This document shows positions 31,694 to 41,360 of a DNA stretch of 64,000 nt, piece by piece. Within the stretch, counting starts at the first letter, position 1. Every line of letters begins with the position of its first letter. Below the pieces are notes generated by a model that was not told where the DNA came from, made no database searches, and was given only the letters and a program-made list of their open reading frames with translations. A program made the translations under genes and the position numbers. The stretch comes from Aegilops tauschii subsp. strangulata (lineage: Eukaryota > Streptophyta > Magnoliopsida > Poales > Poaceae), in contig NC_053037.3 of NCBI RefSeq assembly GCF_002575655.3, positions 142,301,207 to 142,365,206 of the forward strand. The letters run 5' to 3'.

Positions 31694-33361
31694 CACAAGA
31701 CTCGTGTAGAGGTGAGTAGGAAATGAGATAAATAATACCAAGTTACCTTCTCCCAAAGTTGAGGGTGTATCCCGTTTCACTCAATGTGAAATGAAAGAAT
31801 AGTGGAATTGGTACTGGACTTGTTCACTCACACCTATCAAGTAAAGCTTATGGAGTAGCTTGGTGAGGATAGTGGCACAAAAATTTGATGCAAAATGTTA
31901 GCAAGAGTCAATAATGTTGAAAGAGATTCACAAATTCGCAAGTGAAACAAGTAGACCAATAGCAATGAATGGCACACGGAAACACACACACGGATAGATA
32001 AATGGGGTCGTGCAACCAAGGAATGAGCACAAAATGTGGAGTCCACGGAAAACGCTCGTGTTGCACAACTCAAGAGAGACGCTAGCACGATTGCTCAATA
32101 GGCGGATACGACACTTGTGCACAACCTATAAGATGCAAAATGGATAAACTTTCTATCCCAAGTATGCTATGTATGTATGGTTCCCAGTGTTCTTCTCAAG
32201 ATGATCCAAGATGATCGAGTATGATACCATATGACATATAGTGATGCACTATGATACGATGCTATGGCTCTTGCTTACAAGCTTCTTTGCTCTTTCTTTT
32301 TGCTTAAAAGCTTATTCTTTTTTCTTTTTTTTGGATGGCCACAATGCAAAATGCACAAACCAAGATAGCAATTGTGTATATGCAGGAACAAAATTTTGGC
32401 ACACGAGATGATATGATACCAAGATACCAATATGATATGGTATGTATGCAATGGAAGGTGTAGATCGATAATCACTAATGTGCACAAGTAACGTGGCCCG
32501 GCAATACTCAAATGGCTAGTATCGATAGGCAAGTGACGCAAAATGGGCTAGGGGTTAACAATGTAATGGCAAGGGAGAATGTACAATGATGTCGTCGAGG
32601 TTACCATCCTTTTGTACAATGACAACCTCGTGGTGATGATGAGTGGTGGTGTTCTCGATGTCGAACCGTTCCTAGTTAGCCGAAACACCTTAGGAAATGG
32701 AAAAACCGTGAACTCAAAATCTCAAACGTCAAATGTCAAAATGGTGGTAGCGGAAAAGCGGTGGTGGTTGCGGAATTATTGGTGGAAACTCGGTCAAAAT
32801 GGGTTATGGGGGCGGAAGGGTATGATGGGCTATACACGGTGTTGGAGTTGAAAGCACGGTCCCTAAGTAGCCGAAACACCTTAGGAGACACAACTCACAA
32901 CACAAACAAAATTTGGTTAAGTTGGGGTGGTGGAAGTGTATGGTGGGCAAGCCTATACGGTAGTTATGGTGGTGGTTGATGAAGAAGCAACCCTCCCTAA
33001 GTAGCCGAAACACCTTAGGAGACTCGAATCACTACTCAAGCAACCACAAATGCTATAAGGAACAAAATGAGTTAGGTTGTGGAAGTCGGTGGTGGTTATG
33101 CGGATGATATGGTGGGAGCCCTAGGCAAAGATGCCAAAGTGCCAAAAATTTGATGGAGTCAAATGGTGTTTAAACCAATATAGAGGGATAGAGGATGTAA
33201 ATAGCTACTCAATGAGCTAAAGAACGCGAAAATCGGACTCCGGATGTGAAAGTTATGGGCAAAACGGTGAAACACGGGACGCTGAATTCCCAAGGGTCAG
33301 AAATCCGGGGGTGGGGGCCGGATCCGGGGGTCAGTGTCCAGAACCTTGCAGATTTGGCGCT
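31694..33361 (-). other. Leader region of element B, non-coding
   Basis: About 1.67 kb upstream of gag on the minus strand with no convincing frame. It contains a T-rich tract (32285-32332), several ATGATACCA words and three repeated hairpin units (32671-33020). No primer binding site or LTR end was found before the break at 33361. Confidence 0.55.
32671..33020. repeat. Three leader repeats with a CCTAAG...CTTAGG hairpin
   Basis: The 23-24-bp segment with arms CCTAAG and CTTAGG around TAGCCGAAACAC occurs at 32671 (left arm mutated to CCTAGT), 32862 and 32996. It is followed each time by related A-rich then G/T-rich (GGTGGTGG) sequence. The spacings are about 191 and 134 bp. The cores of the second and third copies are identical. 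Confidence 0.85.
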
Positions 33362-34612
33362 TGATAACCCACAAATATAGGGGATCGCAACAGTTTTCGA
33401 GGGTAGAGTATTCAACCCAAATTTATTGATTCGACACAAGGGGAGCCAAAGAATATTCTTAAGTATTAGCAGTTGAGTTGTCAATTCGACCACACCTAGA
33501 TAACTTAATATCTGCAGCAAAGTATTTAGTAGCAAAGTAGTATGGAAGTAATGGTAACGGTGGCAAAAGTAACAGTAGCAGTTTTGTAGTAATTGTAACA
33601 GTGGCAACGGAAAAGTAACTAAGCGAAGATCAATATGTGAAAAGCTCGTAGGCATTGGATCAGTGATGGATAATTATGTCAGATGCGATTATTCATGCAA
33701 CAGTTATAACATAGGGTGGCACAGAACTAGCTCCAATTCATCAATGTAATGTAGGCATGTATTCCGAATATAGTCATACGTGCTTATGGAAAAGAACTTG
33801 CATGACATCTTTTGTCCTACCCTCCCGTGGCAGTGGGGTCCTATTGGAAACTAAGGGATATTAAGGCCTCCTTTTAATAGAGTACCGTACCAAAGCATTA
33901 ACACATAGTGAATACATGAATTCCTCAAACTACGGTCATCACCGGGAGTGGTCCTGATTATTGTCACTTCGGGGTTGCCGGATCATAACACATAGTAGGT
34001 GACTATTGACTTGCAAGATAGGATCAAGAACTCACATATATTCATAAAAACATAATAGGTTCAGATCTGAAATCATGGCACTCGGGCCCTAGTGACAAGC
34101 ATTAAGCATAGCAAAGTCATAGCAACATCAATCTCAGAACATAATGGATACTACGGATTCCCCTCTTCGGAGCCCCGAACGGACTCCAGATCAGCCCTCC
34201 CGAGAGAATTTAGGGCTTGGCGGCGGCTCCGTATCGTAAAACGCGATGAATCCTTCTCTCTGATTTTTTTCTCCCTGAACGTGAATATATAGAGTTGGAG
34301 TTGAGGTCGGTGGAGCTCCAAGGGGCCCACGAGGCAGGGGCGCGCCCAGGGGGTAGGCGCGCCCCACCCTCGTGGACAGGGTGTGGGCCCCCTGGCCTTG
34401 ATTCATTCGCCAGTATTTTTTATTATTTCCAAAAATATTCTCCGTGAAGTTTCAGGTCATTCCGAGAACCTTTATTTCTGCACAAAAATAACACCATGGC
34501 AATTCTGCTGAAAACAACGTCAGTCCGGGTTAGTTCCATTCAAATCATACAAGTTAGAGTCCAAAACAAGGGCAAAAGTGTTTGGAAAAGTAGATACGAT
34601 GGAGACATATCA
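33362..34612 (-). repeat. 3' LTR of element A
   Basis: A 1,251-bp LTR, TGATAACCCACAAATATAGG at its left end and GGAGACATATCA at its right, followed by a polypurine tract. A TATA box on the minus strand (CTATATATTC, about 34283-34293) lies about 30 bp downstream of a GC-rich inverted repeat (34322-34391). The partner LTR is not in the window. Confidence 0.85.
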
Positions 34613-34627
34613 ACTCCCCTAAGCTTA
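34613..34627 (-). other. Polypurine tract of element A (LTR-proximal copy)
   Basis: The plus strand reads ACTCCCCTAAGCTTA directly after the LTR end. A near-identical copy (ACTCCCCCAAGCTTA) lies inside the element at 36622-36636. Confidence 0.8.
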
Positions 34628-36621
34628 AACCTTTGCTTGTCCTCAAGCAATTCAGTTGACAAACTGAAAGTGATAAAGAAAAACTTTTACAAACTCTGTT
34701 TGCTCTTGTTGTTGCAAATATGTAAAGCCAGCATTCAAGTTTTCAGCAAAGATTATGAACTAACCATATTCACAATAACACTTAGGTCTCAAGTTTACTC
34801 ATATCAATGGCATAATCAACTAGCGAGCAATAATAATAAATCTCGGATGACAACACTTTCTCAAAACATCATAATATGATATAACAAGATGGTATCTCGC
34901 TAGCCCTTTCTGAGACCGCAAAACATAAATGCAGAGCACCTCTGAAGATCAAGGACTGACTAAACATTGTAATTCATGGTAAAAGAGATCCAGTCATAGT
35001 CATACTCAATATAAATTAATACTAATGGATGCAAATGATAGCGGTGCTCTCCAACTGGTGCTTTTTAATAAGAGGATGATGACTCAGCATAAAAGTAAAT
35101 AGATAGTCCCTTCGTAGAGGGAAGCAGGGATTTGTAGAGGTGTCAGAGCTTGATTTTGAAATAGAGATAAATAATATTTTGAGCGGCATACTTTCATTGT
35201 CAATATAACAACCGAGAGATCTCGATATCTTCCATGCTACACACATTATAGGCGGTTCCCAAACAGAATGGTAAAGTTTATACTCCCCCTCCACCAACAA
35301 ACATCAATCCATGGCTTGTCCGAAACAACGGGTGCCTCCAACTAACAACAGTCCCGGGGGAGTTTTGTTTGCAATTATTTCGATTTGATTTTCTTAGAGC
35401 ATGGGACTGGGCATCCCGGTGACCAGCCACTTTCTCGTGAGTGAGGAGCGGAGTCCACTCCTCTTGAGAATAACCCGCCTAGCATGGAAGATACAGACAT
35501 CCCTAGTTGATACATGAGCTATTCAAGCATACAAAACAGAATTTCATTTGAAGGTTTAGAGTTTGGCACATACAAATTTACTTGGAACGGCAGGTAGATA
35601 CCGCATATAGGAAGGTATGGTGGACTCATATGGAATAACTTTGGGGTTTATGGAAGTGGATGCACAAGCAGTATTCCCGCTTAGTATAAGTGAAGGCTAG
35701 AAAAAGACTGGGAAGCGACCAACTAGAGAGCGACAACAGTCATGAACATGCATTAAAATTAATAAACATTGAGTGCAAGCATGAGTTGGATATAATCCAC
35801 CATGAACATAAATATCGTGAAGGCTATGTTGATCTTGTTTCAACTACATGTGTGAACATGTGCCAAGTCAAGCCACTTGAATCATTCAAAGGAGGATACC
35901 ACCCTATCATACCACATCACAACCATTTTAATAGCATGTTGGCACGCAAGGTAAACCATTATAAACTCCTAGCAAATTAAGCATGGCATGAGCAAATATA
36001 ATCTCTAATTGTCATTGCAAACATGTTTCATTCATAATAGGCTGAATCAGGAACGATGAACTAATCATATTTACAAAAACAAGAGATGTCGAGTTCATAC
36101 CAGCTTCTCTCATCTCAATCAGTCTATCATATATCGTCATTATTGCCTTTCACTTGCACGACCGAACGGTGTGGATAATAATAATAGTGCATGTGCATTG
36201 GACTAAGCTAGAATCTGCAAGCATTTAATTCAAGGGAGAAGACAAGGTAACATGGGCTCTTGGTTAAATAAACAATAATGCATATAAGAGCCACTTCAAT
36301 AATTTCATCATGGTCTTCTCCTCTCGACCCTCAAAGAAAAGAAAAAGAAATAAAACCATTTACACGGGAAAGCTCCCAACAAGCAAAAGAAGAACAGGAA
36401 ATATTTTTGGGTTTTCTTTTAATTATTACTACTACAAGCAAGGAAAGTAAACTAGCTAAAAGCTACAACTATTTTTTTGGTTTTTCTTAAGGTTTTTCAA
36501 ACACACAAGAAGAAGGCTAGAAAAGAAAATAAACTAGCATGGATATTACAATGAAAAAGTATGAGCACCGACAACTAGAATGAGTGTGTGAACATGAATG
36601 TAATGTCGGTGAGAAATACGT
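34628..36621 (-). other. Non-coding 3' part of element A
   Basis: About 2 kb between the ORF-1-like gene and the 3' LTR. AT-rich, no supported frame on either strand. Confidence 0.6.
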
Positions 36622-36636
36622 ACTCCCCCAAGCTTA
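36622..36636 (-). other. Internal second polypurine-tract-like site of element A
   Basis: ACTCCCCCAAGCTTA matches the LTR-proximal tract (ACTCCCCTAAGCTTA) at 14 of 15 bases. It sits 20 bp after the stop of the ORF-1-like gene in element orientation. It could act as a central plus-strand primer. Confidence 0.6.
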
Positions 36637-36656
36637 GGCTTTTGGCCTAAATTGGT

Positions 36657-37667
36657 CTATGCCCATGGATCAAAGTTGTAGTTGGGGTCGTACTGAGAAG
36701 CAACAACTATTGCCTCATGAGCTGCCGCTTGGAGGCGAGCTGCCTTCGTCCTCCTCTTATACTCGTTCGCCTCCTCCCTGGTTATAATATATCTCCCTTT
36801 TGCCAGAAAGTCAAAGAAAGTAGGAGCAGGGAGAGCAACATGGAAAGTGCGGCGCCTGTCAAACATTAGTCGGTACTGGAGAGGCTGTTCATTCCTCTCA
36901 ATAAACTTATGGCGAACCATAGCATCATAGTCTAGATAAGCTGGAGGCAATTCCATATCATTTTCATGTATGGGTATCTCAAGAAAATTAGCCACACGAG
37001 TTGCATAAATCCCACCAAACAAGTCTCCACTTAAACCATTATTATGCAACCTTCGTGCGACAATGGCCCCCAAGTTATATTGCTTATCTCGTAAAACAGC
37101 ACTCTTGAGAACACTAAGATCAGGAACACACATGTGACATGCCTCATCCTTACCGTTTATGCATCTACCTATAAAGAGAGCAAAATAATGTATAGCAGGA
37201 AAATGAATGCTCCCTATGGTAGCTTGTGTTATCTCTCTAGATTCCCCCACAGTAATACTAGCAAGAAAATCTTTAAACTCAGATTTGCGAGGTTCACTAG
37301 CACTACCCCATTGTGGAAGTTTACAAGTAGTATTAGAATCTTCTAAGTCCATAGTATAAGATTTAGCATAGATATCAAATAGGACAGTGTGAGAATTGCG
37401 TGAAGATGAAAATTTGAACATCCTCACAAAGGAATCAGTTAGGTGATAATACTGAGGGCACTTATCTAGCATGAAGCCCTCGAGTTCAGCATTACGCACA
37501 TATGCGTCAAATTCCTCCTTAATTCCTGCTCGAACCATGAAATCTTCTGACGGCCATTCACAAGGCCGCACTTGAGCTTCTCTTGGTGGTTCATGGTCCG
37601 GCTCACGTATTGCGGGCCTGGGTCCTTGCTTCCTTGAAGAACCACCTTGATACATTTTTCTAAACAT
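36657..37667 (-). CDS. ATHILA ORF-1-like retrotransposon protein, 336 codons (element A)
   Basis: An intact frame from ATG 37667 to the stop at 36657. The region at residues about 120-235 (ATIGSIHFPAIHYFALFIGR, then CVPDLSVLKSAVL, LGAIVARRLHNN and a GGIYATRVANFLEIPI segment) has the layout of the plant ATHILA ORF-1 family: a conserved IRNP-like box, a switch-like Leu-rich stretch, then a GG..T..A..L segment. The N-terminus is basic and Pro-rich, and the C-terminus has a short Arg/Lys/Ala helix. No transmembrane span is evident. The family's function is not known and has been discussed as gag-like or env-like. The frame is undamaged although the element has no RT or integrase. Assignment rests on pattern only. 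Confidence 0.55.
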   Translation of the reverse strand: MFRKMYQGGSSRKQGPRPAIREPDHEPPREAQVRPCEWPSEDFMVRAGIKEEFDAYVRNAELEGFMLDKCPQYYHLTDSFVRMFKFSSSRNSHTVLFDIYAKSYTMDLEDSNTTCKLPQWGSASEPRKSEFKDFLASITVGESREITQATIGSIHFPAIHYFALFIGRCINGKDEACHMCVPDLSVLKSAVLRDKQYNLGAIVARRLHNNGLSGDLFGGIYATRVANFLEIPIHENDMELPPAYLDYDAMVRHKFIERNEQPLQYRLMFDRRRTFHVALPAPTFFDFLAKGRYIITREEANEYKRRTKAARLQAAAHEAIVVASQYDPNYNFDPWA

Positions 37668-38068
37668 ATTTCTTCCTCTGAAAAATTTCTGAAAATTTTA
37701 GTAACTCAAAATAAAAGTGAACCAAACTCAACAAAATTGATAGCAACTACTCCCACAAGTGCCTAGAGACTATATCATGCATTAGAACTACTTGGGACCA
37801 TATAAATTTGACATGCAAGCTCAAGAACAGGGTCACCTAGGCAGCAAAAATTTGCAATGAATAAAGCACTAGAACAAAAACTAATTGGACCATTGGAGAG
37901 TCACATACCGAAGAGCAATCCCCCAAAGCAGTTTTGTGAGTGGAGCTTTGAGCAAGGAGATCAAAATCGCAGCAAGATGAGCTAGAACTCGTGCTTGAGC
38001 TGGTTGGTGATTTTTTTGGGAGGAAGAAGGAGTGTGTGGGTGCAGGAATAAGTGGAGGGGGGCCACCA

Positions 38069-38130
38069 GGGGCCCACGAGGCACGGGGGCGCGCCCAGCG
38101 GGTGGGCGCGCCCTGGACCCTCGTGGCCAG
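38069..38130. repeat. GC-rich inverted repeat inside element A, like that of the A and S LTRs
   Basis: GGGCCCACGAGG and GGGCGCGCCC on the left face GGGCGCGCCC and CCTCGTGG on the right, giving a stable hairpin or cruciform. The same arrangement is found in the A LTR (34322-34391) and in both S LTRs (51145-51188, 56268-56336). This copy lies about 400 bp upstream of the ORF-1-like gene. Confidence 0.85.
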
Positions 38131-38461
38131 GTGCTTGCTCCCCCTGATGTGTTCTCAGTGCCAGATATTCTCAAATATTCAAGAAAAAATCATAATTCAT
38201 TTTCAGGGCATTTGGAGAACTTTTATTTTCGGGGTATTTTTTATTGCACGGATAATTCAGAAAACTGATAGAATAAACTATTTTTGCTTTATTTAATCTA
38301 AATAACAGAAAGTAAAAGGAGGGTACAGAGAGTTGTGCTTTCTACCTTCATCCATCTCATGCTCATCAAAAGGAATCCACTAAAGGTTGATCAAGTCTTG
38401 TTAACAAACTCATTCCAAATCGCATGAAACTAGAGAAATTTCGAATAACACTAAGTTACCT

Positions 38462-38557
38462 CAACGGGGATATGCACGTCCCCAACAATAAGAATATCAT
38501 ATTTCTTCTTGACAGTAGGAAGAGGAAATTCAAAACCTCCAATAGTAGTAGTTGGAA
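38462..38557 (-). pseudogene. Protease-region C-terminal fragment of element A
   Basis: On the minus strand, from the T insertion point, the frame reads IPTTTIGGFEFPLPTVKKKY and then DILIVGDVHIPVEVT before a stop. It continues the protease region at 49900-49156 when element T and its TTTTT duplication are removed. Confidence 0.6.
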
Positions 38558-38562
38558 TTTTT

Positions 38563-41341
38563 TGTAGCGACCAGACCTCAAACAGTCTGATCTACCGTGC
38601 ACCAGTGTCATCCCTAGATCAGTAATGCTGACACGCACAGTACAAATGGAGGATTTATAACAGAGTATCAATCACACACTTATTATATCAAGTATCTCAA
38701 GAGAGAAAATAAGTATGACAAATATGGCTTAAGGCCATCTAAAACGATAACAGCAGAAGACTTGGAAGATAAGTGAGTCCATCAACTCCAATGGCATCAC
38801 CGAGTTTAAGACCACGACCTAAGGCACCATACTCGTCGTCTGAAAAGTCTGCAACATGAAACGTTGCAGCCCGAAAATGGGTCAGCACATGGAATATGCT
38901 GGCAATGTAACACATAGAGAGAAATGAACATAATAATGCTATACTACATGCATATATGGCTGGTAGAAGGCTCTATGGTTACAGTTTTGCAAAAAGCCAA
39001 TTTTTCCCTACTGCAAAGGAATAAATTTTATTTAACTATCATGGTGGTTGATAAACATTGAGAATGGTTGACAGCATCCTCAATCCCAATTAAGTATCAT
39101 CATTAACCCAACAAAATTAATTAAAGTAACATGATGAGATTCACATGATAATCCAAGTACTAGATACTCAAGATGTCCATAACCGGGGACACGGCTAACC
39201 ATGATTAGTTTATACACTCTGCAGAGGTTTGTGCACTTTTCCCCACAAGACTCGATCTCCTCTGTTGGGATTCTCGCACTTCATGGTGTTTGAGAAACGG
39301 ATGACTGAGACACAGTCTTTCAGAAGTGTTTGCACCTTACGATGTGATAGACCGTACCAACCTACATCCCCTACATTTGCTAGTCTACCACGTAAGAGTT
39401 CACACAACTTAGTCAACTATGCTAGAGCCCATAATAGCTTGCGGCTGCACACGGAAGTTTCTAGCATGAATAATCTCATGATCCCTTTGAACCTGGGTGG
39501 CAGTCCAACAGAAAACAGACAATCCTGGAATACCCAGGTACCTCAATCCACCCAGATGTGAGTTTTAGTTGCCACCTTAAGGTTAACCATTAATTAACAA
39601 TCTCACATCTGTCATGGTAACACTCAAACCCAATCCACGTCTACTAGCATAGCATAGCAATATGAGCAAACGTAGAAGTAACTCCCAAAGTTTGATAATA
39701 AACAGGTGATAGGTACTACCTCAACTACTTCCCAATACCCACAATTTAATTAGATCCTAATCATGCAATGTTTGAGGATTGGTCTAATGCAATAAAACTG
39801 GGTAGTAAAAGAGGTATGATCAAAGTGTTACTTGCCTTGCTGATGATCCGTGAAACTTAGAGATTCGAAGTAGCAAGCGGCGCACTCCGGGTACTCTATC
39901 GTAAACAAACAAGCATACAATAAGCACTCATCTAATGCACAGGTAAAACCCAAATAAAGATCTAACTAGAAAGTTCAACTTAAGAACTCCGGTTTGCAAA
40001 AAGAATCGAATCAAACGAAGCAACGAAAGTCAAACGGCGAAAGAAACAAGCTTCGTTTACTAATATGGATCTAAGTCAAATTTTATAGTAGCAAAAACTT
40101 GTTTGAATAGGTTAGACGGAAAGAGAATTTCGAGACGAAACTCTAGGTGCTTGAATCGCCTGATTCCGATAAACGAGCTAAAAGATATACCAGAACGAAA
40201 ATCTGATCAGAAATCACGATCTGGAATAAACGCGGAAAATCCGACGAAAAAGAAAACTGACGAATAGTTAAACGAACGGACGTTCGTTAGCTGCGACTAA
40301 CCGACGAACACGTTCGTTAAAACGAACGGATCGGTGAACGCTCACTAAGTAACTAAACCAAAAAAATAAACCGATCTATTAAAAAAATCTAGGGTTTCAA
40401 AAAAAATAAACCGAATGGTTTTAAAAAAAAACCGGCACGAGGCGGCGGCTGCGGTTACCTCGGCGAGGTACTCCGACGGGGCTCTGGCGGGGTCTCCGGG
40501 GTGCGGCGAGGGGCGGCGGGGTGGGGGCGTCGTCGGGGAGGCGAGAGGGCGACGAGGCGGCGGCGTACGGGCTCCGGGGCGGCGGCTCCTTCGGGCGGCG
40601 GGGTCGGCTCCGGCGTCGGGCTCCTCCGGCGTCGGCGGGTCGGGTGTGGGGCGGGGACGGGGTGAGGGAGAGGGGCGGCGGCGGGCGGTACTTAAGGAGG
40701 GGGGTGCCGTGGGGGAGGGGGCAAGGCGGCGGGCGGCGGGGTCAGGCGGTACTCGGGCGGCGGCGCTGCCGTGCTCGGGAGGGAGACGGAGGCGCGGCTG
40801 GGCTGGGCCGTCGGCTGGGCTTCGGCCCAGTCGGCGCAGGCGCGATTTTTTTTAATAATTTCGCCGAACCTAAAAAAATCGTAGAAAAATAAATAAAAAT
40901 CCAAAAATGCCAAAAGAAAATTTCACCGTCTAATTAAAATAATTAGAACGAGATGAAAATTTTCTTGGCCCAAAAATACAGTTTTGAAAACGTACAATTT
41001 TTTTAATGCAATTAAATTTGCAAATAAAATCCGAATAAAATCCAATATTTGATTTTTTATATTTTTCCTCCAATATTTCAATTATTTTGGAGAAGTCATA
41101 TTTTCTCCTCTCATTTATTTTAATACGAAATATTTTGCGGAGAGAAAAATAATTAAAACCAAAAATCCTCGTTTTATTATTTGATAAAAATCAAATATGA
41201 AAATCGCGAAAAATCCCCAACTCTCTCCTAGGGTCCTTGAGTTGCTTAGGATTTTCGAGGATTTGCCAAAATGCAATAAAATATGCTATGCAACGATGAT
41301 CTAATGTATAACATTCCAAATTGAAAATTTGGGATGTTACA
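38563..41341 (-). repeat. 3' LTR of element T
   Basis: 2,779 bp, plus-strand ends TGTAGCGACCAG and TTTGGGATGTTACA. It contains a very GC-rich block (about 40435-40850, which yields chance frames) and AT-rich flanks. It matches 46406-49150. Confidence 0.93.
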
Positions 41342-41343
41342 AA

Positions 41344-41360
41344 CCTACCCCCTTAAGAGG
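41344..41360 (-). other. Polypurine tract of element T
   Basis: The plus strand reads CCTACCCCCTTAAGAGG. On the minus strand the purine-rich tract overlaps the stop of the polyprotein and abuts the 3' LTR. Confidence 0.85.

Larger units (their letters stand above)
26056..33361 (-). mobile_element. Element B: non-autonomous gypsy-like retrotransposon (LARD-like), 5' LTR not in window
   Basis: Minus-strand element. Its 3' LTR (26056-27058) is followed by a polypurine tract, about 3.1 kb of unusual ORF sequence (27470-30582), a decayed gag (30524-31693) and a long repeat-bearing leader (31694-33361). There is no protease, RT, RNase H or integrase anywhere in it, so it must depend on proteins of a partner element. 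At 33361 it is interrupted by element A. Its primer site and 5' LTR would lie beyond A, outside the window. It cannot be named without a database. Confidence 0.7.

Noticed and set aside
40415..40913. Long GC-rich frames in the element T LTR (and the matching ones at 48269-48744)
   Set aside because: Present in both LTR copies, open on both strands at once, low-complexity Gly/Arg/Pro; explained by GC-rich LTR sequence.
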